A DNA stretch of 64,000 bases. It comes from Micromussa lordhowensis. Lineage: Eukaryota > Cnidaria > Anthozoa > Scleractinia > Lobophylliidae. The stretch lies in contig OZ026599.1 in the NCBI GenBank assembly GCA_964020085.1, forward strand, positions 35,561,663-35,625,662, read 5' to 3'. The translations under genes were made by a program, and so were the position numbers. Positions 9,601 to 17,205 of the stretch are shown here, piece by piece (within the stretch, counting starts at the first letter, position 1; every line of letters begins with the position of its first letter). The notes beneath the pieces were generated by a model. It was given only the letters and a program-made list of their open reading frames with translations, was not told the origin of the DNA and made no database searches.

Positions 9601-9972
9601 AGGCACTTACTTGGCTATGAATTTATTCATGTTGATAAAAGCAAAGTCGTAATTTCGCGTAATCCTACAATAGATGAACCATCTTTAAGAACATTTAATA
9701 TACCAAATAACGCTTTAGGAAAGCAAGTCCTATTTTGGATTTGGTTTAAAGACACTCATATGAACCTAATTTTTAGTGGAATTAGTGCTCCAATTATTAT
9801 TAATAATTTTTTTACTGATATTAGTGGACAATCATCTATAAGATTAATAAATGTAGATGATAATCCTTTCACTAAGGTTAGAGGATTGGTAACAAAGAAT
9901 GTTTGGGACAATAATAGTACATCATTTGAAAATGTGAAAGAATTTGAAAAGAGTCAAGGAACTATTATATAA
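6616..9972 (+). CDS. Large fibre-like protein with collagen-type start and repeated shaft motif
   Basis: This 1,118-aa protein starts MGYSNGQ, then has a short collagen-like stretch (GEKGDPGLPGIG). The rest carries at least six degenerate copies of MTGxLxMxxxxIxxL followed by DDA-x(5)-YV-like segments, at about residues 82, 358, 411, 513, 581 and 623. This unit resembles shaft repeats of phage tail fibres. Two globular-looking blocks interrupt it (~115-285 and ~690-860). No recognised head domain is seen at the C-terminus. Host attachment is the obvious guess, from architecture only. The ATG lies in TATTATATATGG. Confidence 0.75.
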   Translation: MGYSNGQLESSSTSGRGEKGDPGLPGIGFSLTDDGNFDIDSKRLTEVAAPIDNNDAATKEYVDNNLPAIDLSPYLKRDGTTSMTGHLNMNNNKISDLEDATNDNDAVPLKQLKEMTTDHRTNYHLQPSFTFYKDFGDKAECTKGSIPIPGHTDHFELLEAPREGAQSGYAYSTVRLVNNLEIDPNYSIVFEIFGYDGTNIVTDGDSDRLLFTNVTGNANIIDFSHDWFSNYAKAYIIFNSSKRDVNIRLQFRYYGSSNSNFKFLFFSRCVKGIQRTSFDHRLFNVKSTDFSGTILNFEPINMNNEKIINIGNPTDPKDATTKEYVDDEDAKQDIAINDLSSRKADRLEVLLLNGSQNMTGNLSMNGNRIFSLPIPTGPQQPVTKTYLESQIASIPQSDLSLYLKVDGSRAMTGNLKMNDNKITDLETQDDVPIIDYPNALKDSKMAVNKLYVNENFLKLKGDDYDLKGKRIRNTEPYGVNTFDTNDLISKAFVQAEISKLPTDVLKLDGSRPMTGDLNMNNNLITNCGRLTMVADGNSPINMNNSYLYGLPNPVSGDDAVNKTYVDNGDNLNLPLNGSRSMTGSLQMGDHAITGISSSSVDDAALTVGDAKSTYLPLLGDRDMEGNLDMANHSIIRLKDPKSSDDYHAANVNYVNRRVTDNNSVLRSFIEYKVSEFEELNIKANRQDNEFSFVMDDDLFKEDDNDITKVRKVDKDYYDINKATYQFKIKYDSAIGYYSTRLTIDLKSLDLGEYTLAFEMYYGNRVDHDEVVVDAVSETLNVSRNNTNTFSDHSRTIVNFHKYGNIGIIDLDIDLTLKYKSGNTYDAETDIFVVLYGVSGHQNDVDSRIWDRFYTIRNKIVYYEASIDMGNRQIKGLSDGNENGDAVNVKQLNETEDNMVKYVDGEIAKVNSEIAKENPTINQNKNFLESIVKYILSNNSKFTLIKDLYFSDSNEGKTPNTYAFATTGDNKGDLTFYYVFQHSATTNSVMSISIRYRHLLGYEFIHVDKSKVVISRNPTIDEPSLRTFNIPNNALGKQVLFWIWFKDTHMNLIFSGISAPIIINNFFTDISGQSSIRLINVDDNPFTKVRGLVTKNVWDNNSTSFENVKEFEKSQGTII

Positions 9973-9983
9973 TATAAATATAT

Positions 9984-10367
9984 ATGGGATTTACAAATGG
10001 GCAACATGAAAAACCATCAACGACAGGAAACGTAGAAAAGGTTAAAAAAAGAATAGGCTTAAAATTAACTCCAGACAATCATTTCCATTTACAAAACAAG
10101 AGATTAACTAACATTTCCGCTCCAATAAATGATCATGATGCAACCACTAAACGTTTCGTCGCTGATTTATTAAAGACAAAAGCAGCAACTACATACGTTA
10201 ACAATGAACTAGCTAAAAAGACTAACTCATCTGCTTTAAAGGATTACGCTTTAATTACTGATTTAGGAACTTTAGCAATCGAATTCAATGATGCATTAAA
10301 AAGCAAAGTCGATTACAATGATTTAGAGACTAAGACGCAAGATAATAATTTAGCAGCTAATATATAG
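9984..10367 (+). pseudogene. Second fibre-like gene, N-terminal part (disrupted)
   Basis: The first ~60 residues are a clear paralogue of the 1,118-aa fibre: MGFTNGQ start, LTPDNHFHLQNKRLT, then DHDATTKRFV. The collagen triplets have decayed to charged residues. The frame stops at 10367, 17 nt before an inserted 1.3-kb repeat begins. A jelly-roll-like head in fibre style resumes after that repeat (11720-12109). I read the parts as one broken gene. The ATG lies behind AAATATAT, 11 nt after the large fibre. Confidence 0.65.
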
Positions 10368-10384
10368 ATTTAGGTCAACCTAAA

Positions 10385-11719
10385 AGCGGAGCTCCAGTAG
10401 CCCGATTAGGCTTATCCAGGATAAGGTTGAATTTTGAGTTCAGTTTTGTAACTTCTGCATATTGTTTGGCCTTCTGTTTTGTGTTTAATAATCACAAAAC
10501 CTGATACATATCCCCCCCTCGGGAGAGTTTTGTCAAGTGCGCTCATTAGTATGCAAACCACGGCGATGTCGGTTGTCGTCGGCGAAATGTTTTTTTGCCC
10601 AAAAATTCGGTCTAAATCTTTCGGAGATGGAAGTCAGGACATTCCTAAGGATAAAGAAAGTAATTTGGGACCAGTTGCTGGCTTTTCAGGCAAGGGTAAG
10701 CTGTATTCAGCTGTATTTTAGTTTTGCGTGTGCAAATCCAACACGCCACGTTTTTGAATAAATTACGGCTTGAATTACAAAGTGTTTTTTTGATCGTTTG
10801 TAGCCCGCCGAGGTCATTTTTTCGTCTAAATCACTTGAGATTAGTTCGAAAAAGACTTGCCCATCCAACTTTCAGCTCTCGGACAATAATTCAGCGTTTT
10901 TTTTACCAAAACGCTGCTTGCTCTTACAGTCATGTTTTGCCGTTGCTACGGGAAACTATCTCTTCCTTTGGCTACGCAAGCGGTGGGCGATGTGCCAAAA
11001 GATAAATCTAATTAAGTTTGGTTTCGTTCGATTTCGCTGAAATTTTAACATGATGTAGCTGAATTGTTAAGGAACAAATTTTGTCTTTATCGATGTGTGC
11101 TAGCTGTTAACGCGAACGAGATATATCGCTTTGAAGTCGTATTTTTGGACAAAATTCTTTGCATAGCGAAGTTTCCGGGTTTTTTCGTAATCGGGTCATA
11201 TGTTTATTTTGACGGCAAAAATAGCCCTGAAAAGGTCATTGAATAACAATTCAAACGAATGTAAATTTGTTATGTTTTGAGATGATTTTGGAGTGAAAAA
11301 AAGGTTTTTTCGATATTTGCTGTATATTTTTCCCGCGAAAAATTCCACCGCGATGTCGGAAATGAGTTAATAATCACAAAACCTGATACACACAAAAAAA
11401 CTGCTTCCACTGTTCCACTGTTTCCACGTAAACACGACAAACGTTACTCCTTTAGCTGACCTAGCATATTGTGTAGCCGCGTTGAGCTCCAGAAAGCCCG
11501 CGAAAAATTAAGCCTCCTTTTGGTTTAGAGGTCCCCTTATGATCCCCTTATGGCCGCCATCTTGCGCGACTCCACCGTCGTCGTCGCCGTCGTGCGTACG
11601 CGCCCACGAGCAATACCGCTGTCCATGATTAACCATGAGAAAAGCCATACATGGGTTTCTTTTTCCTATATGGTTATGGGGCTCCGCTTGGCGGCCCTTC
11701 GGGCCGCCGGAGCTCCGCT
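10385..11719. mobile_element. Non-coding insertion with ~22-bp imperfect terminal inverted repeats
   Basis: The left end AGCGGAGCTCCAGTAGCCCG matches the inverted right end with about 3 mismatches. The right end itself forms a GC-rich hairpin around CGGCCCTTCGGGCCG. Base composition is higher in GC than the flanking AT-rich element. A 24-bp direct repeat starting TTAATAATCACAAAACC occurs inside at 10485-10508 and 11367-11390. There is no coding region I trust. It separates the fibre N-terminus from a head domain, so it probably landed inside the second fibre gene. The target duplication is not clear. Confidence 0.6.
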
Positions 11720-12109
11720 AATACGCAAAAAACATACCCGTTCATCACCGTCTATGCAGAAGAGAATGGACCACTGATTAAAGGTTCTCTCCAATGGAGT
11801 TTCGGTAATGGATGTGAGAGAAATAAGCAATATGGTTGGCCTAGTCCTGTAGACGGTAAAATAATTCGTGGCAGCATTTGTGTTTGCGCTGGCATTCATC
11901 AAGCATCTGAAGTGATCGTCGGCTTAGTTCTTAATGGTGCTGATAAAGATTTAAAAATTGCCAAACCTGTCAATGAATGGTCAAATCACACTATTTTCAG
12001 CGATCCGATTACGATAAAAGCCGGCGACAGGATCAATTTTCGAAGCAAAACATCGAATTCATCCGTAACACACGCGATGGTAAACTTATTGATCGAAATT
12101 GATGTCTAG
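11720..12109 (+). pseudogene. C1q/TNF-like trimeric head domain of the second fibre
   Basis: From the end of the inserted repeat the frame reads a ~130-residue beta-rich domain: YPFITVYAEENGPL, LQWSFGNG, VIRGSICVCAG-like core, VIVGLVLNG, then IKAGDRINFRS and a final VNLLIEIDV. The strand pattern and ending resemble C1q/TNF-type jelly-roll heads found at the tips of fibres. It has no start codon of its own outside the repeat, so it is the 3' part of the broken second fibre. Binding to a receptor or sugar is inference. Confidence 0.6.
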
Positions 12110-12281
12110 TATGAAAATATATGAAGCGTGTCTGATGCAAATGAGTTTCAGACACGTCATTATATCAGACACGCACGTGTAAATTCACGTTTTCTTTAGA
12201 CTAGCCTCAGGGTCAATTTTTTTTTAACCAATGGAAAACGAGATAAAAGCATTTGCATACTAGACTTTTCACAAAAAGCTA

Positions 12282-12354
12282 CAAAATTTTGAAAAATTCA
12301 CACATTTGTTCAAAATTTTGAAAAATTCACACATTTGTTCAAAATTTTGAAAGA
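12282..12354. repeat. 29-bp tandem repeat, ~2.5 copies
   Basis: The unit starts CAAAATTTTGAAAAATTC and recurs at 12282, 12311 and 12340. It lies in the 355-nt space between the fibre head and the 86-aa gene. Just upstream (12128-12180) are three CAGACAC/GTGTCTG motifs in both orientations. No gene is seen in this spacer. Confidence 0.7.
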
Positions 12355-12464
12355 TCACTAGATTGATTCAAGATGCCGTTAACACGCGTTTCATCCAGCT
12401 ACCGACAGCCACCGAGCATTTTTTGTCACGCATTTTAGAAAAATTTATCTTATCCAAAGAATAG

Positions 12465-12725
12465 ATGGATATTAAAAGTTTATCTTCTTTGATAGATGAA
12501 AGTAGAAAGTTTATTAAAATTTCTCTCGAAAAGAGGGGAAAAAAATCAATCACCTCATTTGAAAAGATTGAAGGTTTTAATTTAAAAGATTGGAAGAAAA
12601 AGTTAGCGTGTAACGGTTTTATTAGAGACCAAACTGTAAACCTACAAGGTGATCAAACTGAAAAAATATATGATGAATTAATCCAAATGGGCTATGATAG
12701 TGATCAAATTGTTTTTAATTTATAA
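12465..12725 (+). CDS. 86-aa protein of unknown function
   Basis: The product is small, charged and mainly helical, with a KIEGFNLKDWKKKLACNGFI core and an acidic C-terminus. No family is recognised. Its ATG lacks the TATAT context of most other genes here. It lies 18 nt before the membrane-hairpin gene on the same strand, so the two could be one transcript. AT-rich codon use agrees with the Polinton genes rather than the host DNA. Confidence 0.5.
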   Translation: MDIKSLSSLIDESRKFIKISLEKRGKKSITSFEKIEGFNLKDWKKKLACNGFIRDQTVNLQGDQTEKIYDELIQMGYDSDQIVFNL

Positions 12726-12743
12726 ATATAATAAAATAATATA

Positions 12744-13223
12744 ATGGTGGCTAAAAAGAATATTTTCGATTGGAATCATATTTCAGACAAATTATCGACT
12801 GATGAAGTAGATGAACTAAAGTCTTATTATCTAAGCTATCATAGGAAATGTTGGGCTTTCAAAAGGGCTTACAAAAGATTCAAATTGCTCAAATTCATTG
12901 GTAATTCACTCTCTATACTGACCGCTTCAGGTGGAATTGCTAGCGCTATCGCTACTGGTGGTATCAGTCTAATAGCGATTAGTACAGTGGCATTATTAGT
13001 TAAAGGCTACATGGAACACAAAGGTTTAGACTTAAAAATTCAAAATTGTACCTATGCCTATCAAAGTTACCAGCATTTGTTAATAATGATTCGAGAAGCG
13101 ATGCGCTCAGGTGATCTTAACCGAGAAAGTTTAATTAATCAAATGACAAGCGTTGACAATTTTGTGATTGATAATAGCCCAATTATTGATAAATATTTAA
13201 AGATGTATGACACTGTCCACTGA
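12744..13223 (+). CDS. Two-segment membrane protein, SLATT-like layout
   Basis: This 159-aa protein has a charged helical N-terminus rich in Lys/Arg (about 1-52), two closely spaced hydrophobic stretches (about 53-90: SLSILTASGGIASAIATGG and ISLIAISTVALLVKGY) and a long helical C-terminus. A helix plus TM hairpin plus helix layout is that of SLATT-type proteins, pore-forming effectors in bacterial conflict systems. The resemblance is in layout only. A viral membrane or exit protein is equally possible. Its ATG follows AATATA. It is the last gene before the terminal repeat of element B. Confidence 0.6.
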   Translation: MVAKKNIFDWNHISDKLSTDEVDELKSYYLSYHRKCWAFKRAYKRFKLLKFIGNSLSILTASGGIASAIATGGISLIAISTVALLVKGYMEHKGLDLKIQNCTYAYQSYQHLLIMIREAMRSGDLNRESLINQMTSVDNFVIDNSPIIDKYLKMYDTVH

Positions 13224-13329
13224 CTTCAGACACACGCTAGTATGCGTGAGTACGTGTTTTGAATATTAATGATAGGTGACATGCAAATATCGACCAATTA
13301 AAATTTGTCTGATGCATCAGACTACGCTA

Positions 13330-13574
13330 ATTACGCATCGTGAGAACAATCTAAATTTTACTATATCCTACACTATCCTACGCATTTTAGGCATTTTTGT
13401 GCGTAAAATAGTATGTCTAATTTTTACGATATCTACGCTACTTACACTACCTACGCATAACTACGCTGTTTTAGTGTATTATATCATATATTTTAGACTC
13501 AGATTTTTACACTAACTACGCTGAGATGCGTAAAATTCAGAAATTGCGGTAGCTGCCCCAATTACTACACTACT
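13330..13574 (+). repeat. Terminal repeat of element B (copy R2)
   Basis: The core 13330-13536 is nearly identical to 2539-2745. The outer 38 bp are diverged but still end CTACACTACT. Viral-type genes stop to its left, and host-like DNA with a THAP fragment starts to its right, so this marks the right boundary of the Polinton DNA. If it is a Polinton terminus, the 6 bases 13575-13580 (CAAGAG) would be the target duplication. Confidence 0.7.
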
Positions 13575-13769
13575 CAAGAGCATGTAGGTTGCGAAACTGT
13601 TATTGTGTTCTAGGATCGTGCGAATGTCGCTCAGCTTATAAATATTATATAATTATTCAGTTTGTGAGTGTTATCGAGTGAAACAGCAAGTGAAGAACAG
13701 TTCGAAGTTGTGTTATTTTTTTGGGGTTGCCGTTTCGTCCCACCACTAACCCTAGCTGTTGTTGAGACT

Positions 13770-13982
13770 TCACTTTAAATCTTCAAGCTTATAATGGCGA
13801 GAGCAAACCCTTGTTTCTTCCTTTATAGAAAAATATGGACCAAGATCTCTTCTAAAAGCACAAAGCCACTGTTCCTTGAGGGCATCGTCATCTGGAAAAC
13901 GAAAAAAAGAGATCTTTTCGCCAGTATTTTTATCTCGTTGATCTTTCTTGGTACACAACGGGACGCAACAGTTTGTTAGCAT
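13770..13982 (-). pseudogene. THAP-type zinc finger fragment (C2CH)
   Basis: The 70-residue frame starts MLTNCCVPLC and has SFFRFPDDD, EQWLCAFRRDLG and CSRHY, giving the C-x(n)-C, Trp and C-xx-H pattern of a THAP DNA-binding domain. The final AVPTIF-like block is missing, as the frame ends after HYKLEDLK. It could be the first exon of a host or P-element-derived gene with a donor near its end, or a leftover. No further exons are seen downstream on this strand before the Polinton edge. Confidence 0.55.
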
Positions 13983-14036
13983 CGCTCAGCTTATGTCCGA
14001 CGAAAAAATATTCCTGCTGCTAAAAGCTATCCATAT

Positions 14037-14706
14037 TTTTACACTATGTAACATATGTCGCACTGGCACCAATCGCACAGCACGCACAACCATGTAGTTA
14101 GCATAAAGCACTATCATCGCACTTTTGTATAAATTAGAGAGTCCGTTTGAATTAAGGCCCTGTTTACAAGGAGAGAGGGTTACCCTAGCAAGCGGGTTAC
14201 TCTAGCACACACACATTTGTTCTTATTTTCTTCGTCGTGTTTACAAGGCGGCCAGGGTTACCCGGGTAGGAGGGTTACCCTATCTGCGTGCTAGGGTTAC
14301 CCTAGCAAGCGGGTTAACTTTTTCCCTTGTAAACACTCCAGGTAGGGTTAACCCGCCTACCCGGGCTATCTCTATTTTGGCTCCCAAAAGCAAAATATGA
14401 TCACAATACCGACAAAATCAGCGAATTATGACCCAGAAAACATCAAGTTCTTTCACAGTTTGTCATAATTTTGCTTTGGAAATAAATCATTTTCCAGTTT
14501 TGTTATCTGTTCGTGCTTTACTTGCAAGGTTACCGAAGCGTAACAAGCGTAAAGTTGTCTCGGGCAGTAGGGTTACCCTACCTGAAAATTTTGCTTGTAA
14601 ACCCGGGCTATCTTTTAACCCTCTTGCTAGGGTTACCCTGGCAGTAGGGTTACCCTACCTGCTTGTAAACAGGGCCTAAAACAGTTTTGTTACTGAGCAA
14701 ACAACA
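14037..14706 (+). mobile_element. 5' LTR of a Ty3/gypsy element, interrupted by a MITE
   Basis: The parts 14037-14155 and 14680-14706 match 16130-16235 and 17173-17205 (GTAACATATGTC, AGCATAAAGCACT, CACTTTTGTATAAA, GTTACTGAG-AAACAACA). Without its insertion the LTR is only ~150 bp. It is followed at once by TGGTGGCAGCGG, a primer-binding-site-type sequence. The expected TG start has mutated to TT. Confidence 0.7.
14156..14676. mobile_element. PIF/Harbinger-type MITE inside the 5' LTR
   Basis: Perfect terminal inverted repeats GGCCCTGTTTACAAG are flanked by TAA on both sides (14153-14155, 14677-14679), the target duplication expected for Harbinger-like elements. The interior is made of many copies of GGTTACCCTA-like motifs in both orientations. 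It has no coding capacity. The 3' LTR lacks it, so it arrived after the retrotransposon. Confidence 0.8.
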
Positions 14707-16129
14707 TGGTGGCAGCGGTGGCTGATTATTTCTCAACGGATATTCGGATTTAGCGATCTACTAGTCAAGTTTTCTCCGGTTTAAGCCAATGTGACTTCGA
14801 ACACACCCTTTCCAGAATTCAAAAGAACAGGAGATGAAAAGCACGACCTTGAAACCTACAAACCCATGCAACAAATCAAACAAGAGAACGCCAAGGATTC
14901 GGTCCTGGCATCCCTGTGCGATGCGGTAACCAGTAGGTGCCCTGCAGAAAGGAAGGAAATGCCAGAGCATCTAAGACAGTATTGGAGTTTCAGAGACGAG
15001 ATTTCCGTCTACGATGGCGTGGTCTATGACTCTCACCAAGTTATTGTCCCTTCCTCGTTACGACAAGAGATGTTGCAGAAAATATACAAAGCACACCAGG
15101 GAGGCGGCAACAGCATACGAGAAGCACGCGAATCTCTTTTCTGGCCTTGAATGCAAGCAGCAATCAAGGAAAAATGCCTTTCATGCGGACGTTGTGTCCA
15201 ATACGTTAGCGAGCGACCACAAGAACCCATGGAATATCACACAATACCAATCAGACCGTGGTCAAAAATAAGTCCTGATCTCTTCCAGTTGGGTGGAAAC
15301 AACTACCTCGTAATGGTCAACCATTACAGTGATTATATTGAACTTGACTCCCTCAGCGGAAACACCTCTGCTACCTCAGTGATCAGAGTAATGAAGCGAC
15401 AGTTTGCTCGCCATGGAATCCCAGATGAGCTGATAACCGATAATGGCTCTCAATTCGAAAGTCACGAATACTCGAGGTTTGCTCGAGAATACGGCTTTAC
15501 CATAGTCAAATCATCACCATACTACAGCCGGGGTAACGGGAAAGTGGAGTCAGCAGGTTAGATTGCAAAAACATCTTGAAGAAGTCTCGAAAAGAGGATC
15601 CTTATCTGGCTCTCCTAGCATACAGAGACACTCCTCAGCAGGGTTACAACTACTCCCCAGCATGTCTCATATCAAGAAGACTCAAAGATACCTCCCTGCA
15701 GCACACCATCAGCTCACCCCACAGACAGGGTCCCCAAGTCAAGTGCATGGAAACATCGCCGAAAGAAGACGAAGATCAATGGCTCAGTACAACAAGAGGG
15801 TTTCCCAGCCTCTCAGAGAGTTCTCATAGAGAGGAAGAGAGGAATCACACACAGATCAGAGAAGCAAAGGCTGAACCAGAGGAGCGAGGAGATGACCGCT
15901 TGCAAATTGCATCCTTGCCTGACAGTGAGCTCACAGAAACGGATCAACCAGTGGAAGGGGAACCTACACCACAAAGAGACCAAGAGCCTGTATCCACGTT
16001 ATGCCGTTCAATGAGACAACGAAGGCCTCCCTCGAGATTCAAGGACTTAATTATGGACTAAAAAAAGAACTAACTAGGAGTGTGCTAATGGATTTTGTAT
16101 TATAGCTTTAGCTTTCAAAAGGGGAAAGG
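14707..16129 (+). pseudogene. Ty3/gypsy internal region, integrase remnant
   Basis: Only the end of pol is left, joined almost directly to the primer site. It has the H2C2 zinc region (ARESLFWP, then a TGA stop replacing the expected Gly codon at 15148-15150, then CLSCGRCVQY) and the DDE core with SPDLFQ, LITDNGSQF and YSRGNGKVES. After 15561 the frame is broken and resumes at about 15576 (SRKEDPYLALLAYRDTP) to 16061. A purine run AAAAGGGGAAAGG precedes the 3' LTR. gag, protease and reverse transcriptase are absent. Confidence 0.8.
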
Positions 16130-17205
16130 TGTTACACGATGTAACATATGTCACACCTTCGCACTGTCACCTATCACACAGCACGCAAAACCATGTAATT
16201 AGCATAAAGCACTGCCACCGCACTTTTGTATAAACTAGGGTATCTAAAAGATAGTAATGCTGCGGCACATTCTGTTGATAGTGACATTTTAAGCAGTGAT
16301 TTATCTATCTGCGCGTTCCAAGATTTACAGTAACCTTTATTTCTCAAAGTAGTGTCAACTCAAAATCTGTCGTTGTATGCGTCAAGTTCATGCATGATGA
16401 CGCATCGATGGTGAGGTGTGAAAAGGGATTGTGATAAAAAAGCACATAGTGATCTGAACTATGTTTGGACATAAAACGATACACATCAACCTCCCCTTTA
16501 TCAGATCGCGAAAATCGATGGATGTGGAAATTGTAGGAGCAGAAATCTAGCTTATAAATTCTGTACTGGTACGCATTAAATGTCTCTATAATGTTGACAG
16601 ACTGTGCCGAGGACACGTCATGTGTGAAAATGCTAATGCTTTAGCTTTAATTCATGTTTGGATGAAAAGGAATAGATCGCAGCATGTATGAAATTAGCGT
16701 GTTGTACGGTTTTCGTTTTTTTAATTATTGGGTAGCGACGGTTTCTCTTCATTTACGAATTCGACCAAGGAGGCGAGACTACTAAGAAATGACATACTAA
16801 GTTAAAATTAAGATGTCATAATTAATCATCCAGATTTACAAACTTTCGCATACTGCATTAAGAACAAAACCATGCAAGAGTTTTGAAAGTCAAGCACGAT
16901 TTCCTCCACATCGTTTCACAGGTAAATCAGAGCAAAACAAACCACTAACCTCTCACTGGAATCTACGCGAAATTAGACGACAGCTCGATGTTGTGACATC
17001 TTCGTGTTGTTCGTGCCGCAATGCACTCACTGACGCAGTGCATTCTGGTTAAATGCAATGCATTCTGGTAAAAAGTGATGAATTCGAGAATTCGTATCCC
17101 CTTCTATATATTCTTCTAAAATCCTGATTATGTTGCTGCTCGCTCGCTACGCTCGCTGCGCAGCAATTAGGGAGTCCTTTTTAATTTGTTACTGAGTAAA
17201 CAACA
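16130..17205 (+). mobile_element. 3' LTR of the gypsy element, interrupted by a 927-bp insertion
   Basis: The LTR starts TGTTACACGATGTAAC at 16130 and matches the 5' copy to 16235. It resumes at 17173 (AGTCC) and ends CAACA at 17205. Comparison of the two LTRs defines the inserted piece exactly. No matching target duplication outside the two LTRs is convincing. Confidence 0.65.
16241..17167. mobile_element. Unclassified 927-bp insertion in the 3' LTR
   Basis: It is flanked by TAGGG on both sides (16236-16240, 17168-17172), a probable 5-bp target duplication. It begins TATCTAAAAGATAG and ends in a hairpin-prone CGCTCGCTACGCTCGCTGCG run. There are no clear terminal inverted repeats and no trusted coding region. 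Confidence 0.5.

Noticed and set aside
10479..11246. Short plus-strand frames inside the 1.3-kb insertion
   Set aside because: Three overlapping frames, none with a domain. Composition is that of a non-coding repeat.
1..13574. Expected retroviral-type integrase and adenain-type protease of a Polinton
   Set aside because: I looked for both on both strands and found neither, so they are either outside the window or absent. I do not claim them.
16344..16616. 90-aa minus-strand frame in the unclassified insertion
   Set aside because: No transposase or other motif and no start support.
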